A stretch of DNA of 64,000 nucleotides, taken from contig OY292274.1 of NCBI GenBank assembly GCA_958496175.1, positions 41,922,630 to 41,986,629 of the forward strand, written 5' to 3'. The position numbers and the translations under genes are program-made. Position 1 is the stretch's first letter. Each line of letters starts with the position of its first letter. Of this stretch, positions 12,116 to 25,100 are shown in pieces. Source of the stretch: Sisyra terminalis (Eukaryota; Arthropoda; Insecta; Neuroptera; Sisyridae). The notes under the pieces were generated by a model. The model searched no databases. It had not been told where the DNA came from and worked only from the letters and a program-made list of their open reading frames with translations.

Positions 12116-12860
12116 TTTACATAAATACTACAAAATCGAAAAAAAAATAAAAATATTTTTCTACCTAACTTCATAATTTGATGAAAATCACTCATGTAGT
12201 CAAGTGGAATACCTGTGAGTCTCAAAGTTTAGGTCTCAAATGCATACTTTTTTACTTTTCCGTTGATATTTTTTTATTTTTGTATATAAATTGAACATTT
12301 GTAACAAATGTCTCATTGCAGCCGCAGAAGTGGTTGTTATCCCTATTGTTTCATTAATAAAGCGATACTTTATTCAGAGAAACTGTAATATACGCGACAA
12401 AATAATGGTTTAATTGAGACAATGGGCACGTTTGCGTTATTTTGCCGATGTTAAATCGGTCACTAGCACGTGTTCAATTACAATCAATTGTCTTCGGCAA
12501 ACTTCTTCGCTTGAATTCACTTCGTTTATTTATCCTCTCGGTGAAACTCATTTCGATTCGACTACTCCTTTATTTCTATCGACCAAAGGAACGAACGAGC
12601 AAGCGAATAAGCGAAAAAGCGACTGACGCGCTTCGTTTGCAAATCCTCTTTAAATAAAGTCCTCATTAACAGCACTTTGAAAAATAAATTTTAAACGCTT
12701 TTCAAAAAAAGACTGCACACTATTTTATATGCAAAAGTTGTAAAGTTAGATGGAAATTTGATAGATTTAATTTAATCTCATGTGCTTTTGTTGGAAATTG
12801 TTTGGAGTCAACTTTTTTTTTATGCAAATGCTAATTTTTGTTCGTTTCTTTGCATTTCAG
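12116..12860. other. Intron preceding the CNG C-linker exon
   Basis: No gene was seen. Positions 12414-12657 are somewhat GC-richer, but their open frames show no recognisable protein. Confidence 0.4.
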
Positions 12861-13154
12861 CTAAGTTGGACGGTGTGAAAACATATATGCGAATGCGGCG
12901 AGTTCCGAATCATCTGCAAGTGAAGGTAATCAAGTGGTTCGACTACCTATGGCTGACGCAGAAGTGTTCTGATGAGGAAAAAGCAGTTTCGTGTTTGCCC
13001 GACAAACTAAAAGCTGAAATTGCCATCAACGTTCACTTGGACACACTTAAGCGGGTGGAAATCTTCCAGAACACCGAGGCAGGCTTTCTGTGTGAACTAG
13101 TACTGCGATTAAGGCCGGTTTTATTCTCACCCGGAGACTATATTTGTCGGAAAG
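12861..13154 (+). CDS. CNG channel exon: C-linker and first half of CNBD
   Basis: The acceptor is tgcatttcag and the donor is gtaaca. The exon is 294 nt and encodes 97 whole codons plus split codons at both ends. It starts at the C-linker (KLDGVKTYM) and runs to GDYICRK, whose final Gly codon is completed by the next exon. An inverted-repeat element begins only 40 bp after the donor. Confidence 0.92.
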
Positions 13155-16100
13155 GTAACATATTTCACTTTTATCGTCACTATTAAGTATAAGTAGTGTC
13201 CGACCGAACTTTTGGTTTCGGTTTCGGTCTAATTTCGGCAAAAAAAACGAGTTACGGCTCAGTTTCGGTTTCGACTGCCGTCAAGCCGAAATTACGGTCG
13301 AACCTGAAACTAAATTAGTGAGATGAAAATGTCTAAAAATGATCGTTTCTCACCTATAATATTAGATTCTTTAATTATGAATTCTGATAATTATCAATTC
13401 AATAAAATTGTTTTTAATCCATAGCTGTTGCTTCATGAAGCTCCTTAATATTTTTTTCAGTTAGAGAGAAAACCAAAGTTGAGAAGAAATAATTTTAATT
13501 TTGAGATGTAAGCAATAATATTTACTGTTTTGTGTACCTAAACATATTAGGTAAAAAGTAATTTTATTTTGTATTTTTTTTTTAATTTATATTATTCGTA
13601 ATTAATATTAAAAAGAAATATTTGGTATATTTTTTTCAAAGTAGCATAAATAGTTTATTTGAAACAAAAATATAAAATTAGCTCAAATCTCTACGAAAAC
13701 ATGACCGTCGTGGAAATTTTGGTTTCGGTTTCGGCTGTAAAACTACTTTCGGTCGGACACTAAGTATAAGTATTTCTCTGCGATTTCGTAGAATGAAAAA
13801 TTTAAAAAAAAAAACTGTTTATTTTTTACACAATTTTACAATCGAACATTACCAGAAAACAGTACTGAGCTGCATTCAATACTTATTAGAAATTCAAGAG
13901 TAACAAATAGCTTTCCAATTTCTCAAATTCACTGTAATAATCAAAAAGTACATTTTTCCAAGTTTTCAGATTTTCTATAACTTCGAATTTATCTAGAAAT
14001 ATAGGTAGTAATTTGAATAATTTTCCGCTGTTTCCAGATTTAACAAAATTCACTGACACGTAGGATGTTAATGAGAACTTGTACTCCGAAATTTGGTATC
14101 TTATCTTAATAAAAATAATAAAAATATGCCTTTGTTGCAATTTAACAAAAGAATCCTAAGAATAATGAATAACATTTGCTTAAAACATCTAAGAAACCGT
14201 ATTTGATACTAAACATTCAAGTTTTATAAAATATAAATTTTTGATGATTCTATGATTGTAGACCTGGTAGTGATGGCTTATTTAATAAAAGTTTGGTTAT
14301 TTGAAACTTCGAAATAAAAGAATATTGGTTTTATAATTAATGTGATTGCTTTTATAAGTATTCAAAATTAATAGCAAAATCATATCGAAGTCAATAATTT
14401 ATTACAAAAAAATGGATACCCTACTGGAGACCAAGGGGTTAAAGTGGACGCTCGAAAACTTTCGAAAACTTATTGAATATTTACGAATTAAAGAAACTAA
14501 AATCCTTATATAATAGGACAGACCATTGTCAGATGTTACCTATCTCTTAGTCCTGGTAATTTTTTTAAATCTTTCTTATTTCCACCTCCATTTTCACCAC
14601 CAAGATAAATTTATTATAGATTTTTCTGTAATTTTCACTTTTGATTTTTGCATTCTATTAGACTGTGTGTGAAGTAGACGCAATCCTGTTAAAAAGGGAT
14701 AATTTAAATTTAATGGTTTTAAATTGCCCTTAATGATCTTTTTGAACCTATTTAACAATAGGTTGATGCTCTCTAACTAGGTTGATTGAAAAATAAGTTA
14801 TGGAAAAGTTGATATGCATGGAACAAGAAAAGACAAAGATATGATAAAAAAATGACTCGTACAAATATAAATATAAATATGACTCGTACATGAACGCATT
14901 CATATGTTTAGCTAGTGACTCATGCGGCTCATGATGATCCGCAATTTCACTTTGTGAATTTTCAATAAATAAAAAAGATGCTAATTGAATTTGTATTTTA
15001 CCGCCAATAATAACTACTTCCAGCTCGACCATCGACTATTCCTGCAAGAAGTAAATTAGTAACTCCTGAAAAAGAAAAACAAAGACAACTTATACATATT
15101 TTCCATTATAGTTTACGTTTACGTTTATAAGTTACATTTCCGCTATTTTGAAATGATAGGGGAAAAACAATTAAAACAATTTGATGTTGTAATTAACAAT
15201 GTAATTATTCCAAATTGTCTTTTTTTAACAGGGTAAGTATTAATACGTTAAAGTATAACTTTGACACTTTTAAAAGTGTAATAATCCTTTAAATATAAAT
15301 GAAAATTATAGGTAGTTGAACTACTAGTTGGTTAATTATTACTATTATTATTTACTAATTTAATTAATCATTTTTTATAATGTAATAAATTCCTTGTTAT
15401 AGATATACATTTTTCCAATGTATTCAAACCGTAACTTTTAATTCGTAGCATAACCTAAGAATTACATACATTGGAGTTTCAAATCATATGTAAGCAGTAA
15501 AAATTCATTAGCTAATGAGAAAGGAAAAGGATAACAAAAAAAGGATTTCCTTTCACAAAAGTTTTTAATTTAGACTGTTATGTAACTCTTCTATATTAGA
15601 AGTTTCTTCAATACTCATATATTAATAATTCTATAATTTTCCAAAATTGGAAAACAACATTCTTATCTACTTGTTTATTTGGTGCTAGTACTAGTGCTTT
15701 TCCTGGCATATTTCACCAATGGTTTCTCGTATTTGTTTCGTACGATTAAGTTTTTCGACGATAGCGTAGGTGTATAAGTACTCGTGTATAAAGGTATAAC
15801 GACAGTATAATATTGACCCCCGTCTACTCCCTATATTATACGAGTGCGGCAATCGTAAACAAAAATCTAATCTTTTTTGTTCAACCTAGCGAGAAAAAGC
15901 TCCGCCTTTGCATACGAGCATATCATAATATAATGGAACATAGCATTTCGGTAAGCACTTTGTAGGGGACTTTAATAAAAAGAAAAAAAAGTTTTCATCC
16001 CTTGAAAATCGAAATACAGTGTTGGTCCTTTGTTACAATTGTGATATTCAAAATCAATTTGCATGAAACGAGGTTAGGGAGAACTTAAAAAATTCTTAGA

Positions 16101-19100
16101 ACAGAATTTGGTTGAACGTTTTTTTTGTCTTATATTTCACCCAAAATCTAACCAGAAACTCTAGCGGTTCTTATTTTTATTTATCTACGATCATTTCTAC
16201 GTACAATTTTATCTCTTATTCCTTCCGCAATTTTATTTGCGGTCTAGCTTTCTTTTTTCTGTAATTTCAAGACAAAAAAAATAACCAAGAGGTAAACTGT
16301 AACGACTTTGCAGTTATAAAGCTTGAGGAAATGTTTGCTTTTTAACGTTCGTGATTTGTGATATAGTCTCTCGAGCTTTCGCAACTAATTTTTATCGACT
16401 TCGTACTTAATATCAGAATAAAATAAATCGAATTTATAAAAAAAAATTAAAAGAAAAACAGTTTTTATTTTTTTTCAGAAACATATTTCAATTTCACATT
16501 TTTATGTTTTATAACAAAAATTTAAACTTTTCAAAACTGAAACAAAGTTAAAACATTTTTGCTTCAATTTTCCAATATTATTAAATTTCTCCGCTTTCAT
16601 TAACGTGTTGACATTCTAATCAGAAGTTTCAAATTGTCAAATTCTTTTTGAAACCAACGTAATTAATTTATGCATTCTCTTTGAAATTTATAATATGAGT
16701 CGTAATTTAAAAACTTTATAATAGAAATGTGTTCATTAGCTTTGAAAAGAAAAATATAAATTTTTAACTAAATTTTTGAATGAATCTGTTTTTTTTTTGT
16801 CTTTTATAATTAAGAAAGTATAAGCTTAGTTTTATCTTACTATTAGAGTTTAAAGTGAATAGAAAGCATAATAGAAATTAAAATCAAGTTTAAGATGTCG
16901 TATGAAGATATCTACTTCCTTAATTAGTTAGTGTAATTGTAATTAGTTCTATTTGAAAAGCAGTTAAAGTTATAAAACAAGAAAAAACATCTAAGCTGAA
17001 AAGATTTAATTTCTACAGTTACACTTATCCTTTTTATAATCATATCGTTGAAAAATTTCATTATATTTAAAAAAATGAAACAATAAATATCAAAATTTAA
17101 AGTACAACAAAAATTCAATTTTGTTGTATTTATTATTTGGTAAAAAGTGTCTAGTATGTTAGGTACTTTTAAAAGAAACAATATCATCAAACTTAAAATG
17201 TATCTTAGATACCAAAAAGTAACTTAGATATCAAGATATCGGAATATTAAATACAGAGTTTTATTTTGTTTTGTTCTATAAGGTTTAATTTATACCTCTT
17301 ATATTATATAGCTTTCAAAATTAGTTTTTATTTTTCTTACAATGGTAAGTAAGTTTTGAAGATTTAAATTGATTTATTTATGAGCAGCTGGTAGCATTTT
17401 GACCAATTTGGTTACAAAGATGCCATAGATATCAAGGGCGGATTTAAGATGAAGGGGCACGGGGGCACATCCCTCCGCGGTATTTTTGTGTACTATGAAG
17501 ATTCCATAACAGTATATAATTAGAAGTAAATCAAATTATTAAAGTTGTTAATCTATATGAATAAAATAACAGAAAGAACATTAGTGAAACTCTTGTCTAT
17601 TTCTGGCTGGAATTGCGAATGCTACACTTTGACACTTTCGTAATCCTTCCTATACATACTTGTACTTGCAGAAATAAACTGTTTGTTGCAATAGTTATTG
17701 TTGATTTTTTTCCGTTTGCCCCTTGTGCCCCCCAGAAAAAAAATCCTGGATCCGCCCTTGGTAGATATAATAGAGAGTGTTTACTTGTCTATCACACTTG
17801 TAACAACCGTCCTTATGTATTACTTAGAAAATGACGTCGAAACAATGTAAACAGGACGTTTATTAAGTATATATCTACTATTGTTTTACTATTGTAAGTG
17901 TGTTATATTTTCAAGGGATTAGCCATACATACTTTCCTTTTTCCGTAATTAATATATATAAGAAATGCATTATCTGGTTACCCAACAACGTTACCTATTA
18001 AGTTACTAAGCCTAGTACATACATAGTATCCAAATTTACTTAAAAAGTATATTTTTTGTGTCTTAAAATAGGTATTTAACTTCTTGTTCTTAAGAGTAAC
18101 TAGATAACCACAGTAACTTCGGTTACTTTTTAAAAAATTAACTTATCGAGCATCTAGACACTTTCCCAAAGTATCTTTGACAACTCTGCTTACGACATAC
18201 GATATTTCTATCGAAATGTTCCATAACATTCCGGATTATCTGGAGTAAGCTGCGCCCTATTAGCCTTCTCCTCTTCGAGACCACTACTTTAAATTTTCCT
18301 AACACATAAAAAGCTCTAACCAATTTTGCAATCTATCCAACAGTAATAAATTTGAGATTGAGATAACATGTTAACAGGAAAAAGGATGTTCAAGAAGTTC
18401 AACCAAATGCACAAAAAGTTAGAGACCAAGGATTACAATTTTATACTGAAGTATTTGAAACTTAAAAAAATCACTTGGAAACGTGAAAATAAAAATTAGA
18501 GTGGAAATTTTTGTAATGAATTACACAAGTGAGACTAACTGACTAACTACATGACAAATGCGAGAACAGGGGTAAAAATACAATAAATTTTTGTGGCATA
18601 ATTTATATATTACCCGAAAAGGGAATTGAAATATGCTAAAATATGAATATTAAAAGTGTTTCTTACATCCGAATCGTAAAAAAATTAATTACTGTAATTT
18701 TATTGATTCCGTACAAAGTTTAATTACATTATTATTTCGCCGCTGGCTTATATAAATTTATAATATAGTAGCTAATTCAAATTTGGCTTCAATCTCCAGA
18801 AATTCGAACTAAATCAATTCAAAAATTTAATTTTATATACATTTTTTGATACTTTCAATTTCTTTTTAAGTAATAAAATGTTTCGCTTAATAAAAATGCA
18901 AGTAGTGAATAAATGAAGCACACTTGTAAATTAAACAAATTAAATTCGAGGATTGTTTAAAATTTTGTAATCAAATTAAATAAGAAATAGAATTTTCGCC
19001 AATAAAGCTTACAAGAAACCATGATTGTTTTCAGAATACACTAGACCAGGGGTGAGCAAACTGAATACTGGTATGATCGATAGTAATTTTTTTTTATTGA

Positions 19101-22100
19101 CACGCGATCAACTTCAAAAATGGATTAAATTAAAAACGAATACTTATGTAAGAGTTTACGTAGGTTTAATCGGGGAAAAAACAACAATTTTTTCCCACAT
19201 AATTTTTTTTTCCAAATAACAATTTTCAGCAATTTTTTTCCCATATAAAAATTATAATATTATATTTAAACTTTTTACTGTCTTAAACATACACATTTGA
19301 CAAAAAAAATCTAAAATTTTCATAGAAAAATATTTAAAACTCCGCAATTGTGACCCTTCGGACAAAAAAAGCATTCGCGTTGAAAGCAGAACTTATGATC
19401 GGATCATGCGTGAAAATAGGGAAAAAGAAGTGAAAAAAAAAATACATTTTTCTAGTAAAGACTGTTAAAATCATAAACTAGAACTTGGACGAAGGAAAAA
19501 AAAGTGAAAATGAATTGATAACATTTGGTAAACATTTGTACAAAGAATGCAAGTTTCGGTGAAATTTGTTCTATATTTTTTTAAATAGTTCTAATTGAAA
19601 AAAATTCTTCCTCCAAGACCTTGTTAATTGTACCTCGAAGACCTGTGCAAATTTTCAAACACAGTTTCGAGAAAAACGCGACAATAGAGGAACAGCTGCA
19701 TCGATATACCTGCAGCGAGCTAAGCTTCTCGAGATTGTATCTTCGAAACTATTACTCGAATCAACTTAAAAACTAGAACAATATCCTAAAAACACTTTTA
19801 AAAATCTATAAGACAGAGAAAAAAAAAACGATTTTTTGAAGCCGTGAAACGTAATCCTTTAAAGAGAGAATGAGTAGAAGGAAGTATTAGAAGCACTATT
19901 TGGGAATCAGTAATATCCGTTGTACAATAAATTCGTGTTTAATTTTAAACAAAATTTTAATTCAGATATTGTTGTCTGCAAAATGTTTAGTACACACTTT
20001 CAATGAAAGGAATTGAAAATCTTAAAATAATATTTAAAATGCTTGCGATCGACGGTTGACCTGTTCACAATCGGCCGTTTGCCACCCCTGATTCGTTAAT
20101 TTTTATAACCTTTAGGTAACACCAAATTAAAACTATTACATAAATTTGAGTAAAAGTTCAAACAAATGTATTTTTGACGTATTGGACAGTTACGTAGTAT
20201 CTATACGTAGATACAGCAATACGTCCTCTTCTTTGATGATTTATCACCTAACAGTTACGAAGAGAACTAGGGAACTAATACCTGACGATCACTGCGGAAG
20301 CTTACTTGGTAATCAAAATACGTATCTGACCAATACGTCAAAATACATTTGTTTGAACTTTAGTTTAAATTTAGGTTTATAGGTTTACTTTTGTAAATTA
20401 TATTACATAAATTAGACCACAATATATTGTTTATATTATATAAACACTTAAAGTAACATGTCAAATGTTCGAAGTTTATTTTTGGAGAAAATATAAATTT
20501 CAAAAATCGATTTTCTTGATATTGGTAATACTTTCTGAGCTTCTTTTAAAATTATGTACATATATAACAGATTTATATTTGATAATAGCTTGCATTTTTT
20601 ATCTCTGAAAAGGCAAAAACTCTTTAATTCTGAGTAGTATTATATAATTGTAATTTCGGGTAGCCCTTTTTCTACATCGCCCCTTATAATTTTTTGATTT
20701 GATTAAAGTTTAACGGAAAAAGACGGTTTTATTTATTTGAAATTGGATTTCGGTTAAGGGCAAATTATCTAGCTCAAGATTGAATTTAGATGGGGGTGGT
20801 AAGTTAAAATACGAGCGGATCTGTTTGTCTTTGGGCGGGTTAGTTTGAATTGGTTTGGTTCAAACATCCCTTCTGCAGTATATATACCAATGTAGCCTCG
20901 ACAAAAGATAACACATTAATGTGTGTGTTTGTGTTTTCCAGGTGAGGTCGGCAAAGAGATGTACATAGTGAATCGCGGTCGTCTTCAGGTCGTCGCCGAT
21001 AATGGGAAAACCGTTTTGGCGACGCTAAAAGCGGGAAGCTACTTCGGTGAGATCAGCATACTAAATATGGGAACTGCAGGTAAACATCTTGGTAAATATC
21101 AGACGCCGACAACAGCAACTCGAACGGTCGTGGTACAACCGGCAGTTTTATTACTCTCGTTTGCAATTTTCCTCTCTCTTTATTTCGTATATGAACATAT
21201 ATAAGTATATATATATATATATCTCTTTGCGTTCGTTACCTTACGTTACAATTATTATTCTTGAAAGCTCGAAACTCGTACTGTTTTTAAACGTTCAATT
21301 TGTCCCCACGTTTGCACGTGTTGTTCTCAATTTTTCTATTTTTTCCTTTTTTGTTTTCATATAAGTATATAAAACTGTTAACGTTCATAATTTGTTCTTT
21401 TTATTTGAGAATAAAAACAGTTTTCCAAGAGAAATAGTATTTCAAACGCTTTTCGTTCGAATCTTATTATAAGATCTGGTAAACACTAGGTAATTGCTTT
21501 CTATCCATAGTCTTAAATATTTGTTACTAACCCTACTAGAATTTCCGTATTTAAAGGTAGTTTGATCAGATTTTCATTTGAAAGCTTTGCAAATTTGATC
21601 AAAGTGAAAAAAAGTAACGAAAATTAGCATGTCTATTAGAATTTCAATATTGTCAGTTATCAAGCAATATCGTTACATTTTTTCAATCTTTATGTATTCG
21701 CTGTATCCACCTCGTTATGTTAATTGATTCTAATACCTAAGTTTTTGAGAGTAACTCCCATAAAAATATAAAACCTGCCTTTACCACGCATGTTGTTTGT
21801 TGTTTTGTGATCTATTTTGCACGTGAAATTTGAGTTTAAATGATGAAGTCATTGGGATTTTTTGGAGTTGTGAACTGGAATCGCATTAATTTATCTAAGA
21901 ACAAAACTCTTAATTTGATACAATTGAGTGAAGCGGTTTTCGAATAGTAGGTACTTGTAAGTATTCCCATGTTGGAAAATTAAAAGTGTATGCGCTGGTT
22001 GGCGTAAGTCTTCATTGCAATTAGTGATACACATGTAATTTGCTCGAGTTTATATCATTAATTCGAATCGTCAGAATTATGTATTTTAAAAGAGGCTATG

Positions 22101-25100
22101 GGGAAAAATTACTAAGGTAATTAAAGAAGTAGGGGTGTTTTTTACATCTATATTTAAAAAAAAACAGTGTGTGTACTTATGTACGCGCGTGAGAAGTTAT
22201 ACTTCTTTGGTATAGCTAAAAATAGGTTTTTAATCCACTGCCGTAGCCTCTCCCGGTAGTGCCTGAACTGGCACACCAGTTATAAGGTTTGAGATTACTA
22301 AAATATGATACAATTTTAAACACAATTTACTTTTAATATCAAAATACATAATAAGAAAACGTATATGTTGCGGCAAAGACAAAGAATATACAGTTTAAAT
22401 ACATCCACTTTAGTGGAGTACAAATATAATAATTATTGCCTCAAATTTGAACAACCATGTCATTAGTTTCAACTGTCATTTCAATTTCATTCAATCGCTA
22501 GTTTTAGTCATTTGTCAGTTGTGCCAGTTTGTTGGGTTGTGAATATTTGACGGAATGTAACTGGGTTTCAAATAAAAGATTAAATTGGCTATTTATACAT
22601 TAATACTATATGCTTACACGTTTGGTTACTTATACAAAATGTTTATTACATATTATATGTATTAACCGTTTAACCGAATTAACAGATTGGGTCACATGCT
22701 CGAAAAATACTTATCGAAAACATTTACCATACAGAAGTAGATTGTTGGCATTAAATATCATGTATAGATATATATAAACAATCCCTAATAACGATGTTCT
22801 AAAAATTAAATTTATGCAATAGTGATTGTATATTTTTATATTTTTTTACTCATTCATATCTATGTATTGAAACTAATTTTTAATTCAAATATAGAAAAAT
22901 ATATTGTAATGTAATGTATCAATCCAGTTTAATTACATTGTTTTAAATATTACTCCGAATAACTTCAGAAAAATATCTTTCTTTTAAATGCATATTAATT
23001 CTCATAATAATAATAGGCAAATGTTAATAATATTTATGCATACATTTCGGCAAAGGTATACAAATATTGTAAACACATACGTGTGAGTGAAATACCATCA
23101 TTGTTTAAAATTTGAACTGAATGATTGTTGTAATGGTTTCAACAGTCATTTTGATTTCATTTAATCAATTTCCAATTCTTAGCATTTGTCAGTCGTGTAA
23201 GTATTGGGTGGCGGTGACAAAGAAAAATTATACGATACGTCGCAACTGACGATAGTCTGTCGTAAAGAGAAACATGATTTTATTATGTACTTATTAAGTT
23301 ATTAGTTACTTATTAGTTTATCAAGTAATAATTTTGTCATTTATATTACTAAATGATACATACGGATAGTTAACCTCAATTGCATTGGAGCACTTAGAAA
23401 GGTTGATGAGCACAGTTTTTTCACAAATATTTTCTAATATTAATTAGTATTGATTTAAATATTCAATTTAAATCACTTCTGATTATAATTCAGAGGCACA
23501 TATAAAATTCGCACTTGTATAATGAAAACAAAATGAAAACACGTGTTTTAAATGTAGAAACTCAAAGCATGTGGATAAATATTATAAATTTAATACACAG
23601 TGAACAGAGGCGGCGTGCGTGCCAACATGCGCCACTAACAGAGGTCCCATTTCTGTTTTGTTGGTATCATTTTTTCCTCAACTTCATGAGCGATTTAGTG
23701 GGCAACTTCATTCTGTTAATTTTGTGTCACGGTGCGCGCGCATCCGATTTAGTGGGCAACTTCATTCTGTTAATTTTGTGTCACGGTGCGCGCGCATCGT
23801 AAAATTTCACTCTCATCAATTTTTCATAACGCGCCTAAAGAAGTATAACTTCAAAAAATAAGCTATCAAAAATATTTCAGTCGATTTTTAATTACTGGTA
23901 CAACTCGCAATACTACTTATTTTAAAATAAATCAACAAAAGTGTAATACAAGAATCTTAAGTTATTTCGTGTTAATACCAAGAAATATTGGTAATACTAT
24001 TTTAATTATACATTTAGCTCAGTCATTAATTATAATCATTTGCATCAATGAAAGCATATTTTTAAAGTTCAAATATTGAATAGCTTAAAATAATCGACTA
24101 AACATCAGCAATCAGCAATAACATTAGCATCATTTTAATAGTATATTATATACAACTAGTAACAACCTGTGAAAAATTCACAAATTCCTATTATTACATT
24201 AATACATTGCAGCCGTGGAATTATCACAGGAGTGATTTTTTGGTATTATAACTACAATAGCCTATAATTGTCATGCATACTTTTGATTCAATTAATAAAT
24301 GCTGAATCATATCTATTTATAACTTGCTCGTTTTCTAACAAAAATTTTGATTCCTTTACCATTAGCTATTAAAATTTTATTACTTCTACAATAATTTGAT
24401 TTCCTTGATATCAAAGTGCATCATTTTCAAATTTGGTTCTAAAAATTGTTTGAACATAGAAAAAATAGATTTTATTAGTAACTTAAAAAGTATTCTCCCT
24501 TCTAATTGCATTAAAGGGTTGAAGTATCAGCTTCATAATTATCTTAAGAGAAATTTAGTGTGCAAAATTAATTTAGTGAGAAATAGAATTAGGTCAAAGG
24601 TTTGCTTTTGGATTCATACAAAAAATCACCTTTGGCTTTAGCCAAAAATTAATCTATAGTTCAACTGAAACCAAAATACATATCAGCCACCAAAAAATAT
24701 CAATTTGTAGAACACGCGTATAATATATACAGTTTTGCTGACTTTTTGATTAAAATACATCATTTGGCTAAATTCAATGCCGCTAAAGACTTCATGTCCA
24801 GAATACGCAGAGAAAACATTATTTTAGTAATAATAATACATATATAGTAAACATATTTTGTATCTTCATTAAATTTGATATCAAAACGCTGTAGAATACT
24901 GTACAGAAGTAGTAATTGACGATTTTAAAAATGAGTTTGTCACATTTGAAAACCATTTTTTAGATTAAGAAACCCTGTTAGATCTGATGTACTTTCTTTA
25001 GCTTCAAAAAACAAAATTATTGAGTTATCTACAGGAATATTCTAAAATAGTGGTTCATAACCTTCTGGGATACTGATCCCCACCAATTGCATATGCACGT

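Noticed and set aside
20146..20382. A 78-codon open frame.
   Set aside because: It spans the inverted arms of a MITE and follows from them.
23515..23861. Overlapping open frames with a repeated 18-residue segment.
   Set aside because: The repetition is the 54-bp tandem duplication in repeat Z1; the frame is not kept in copy Z2.
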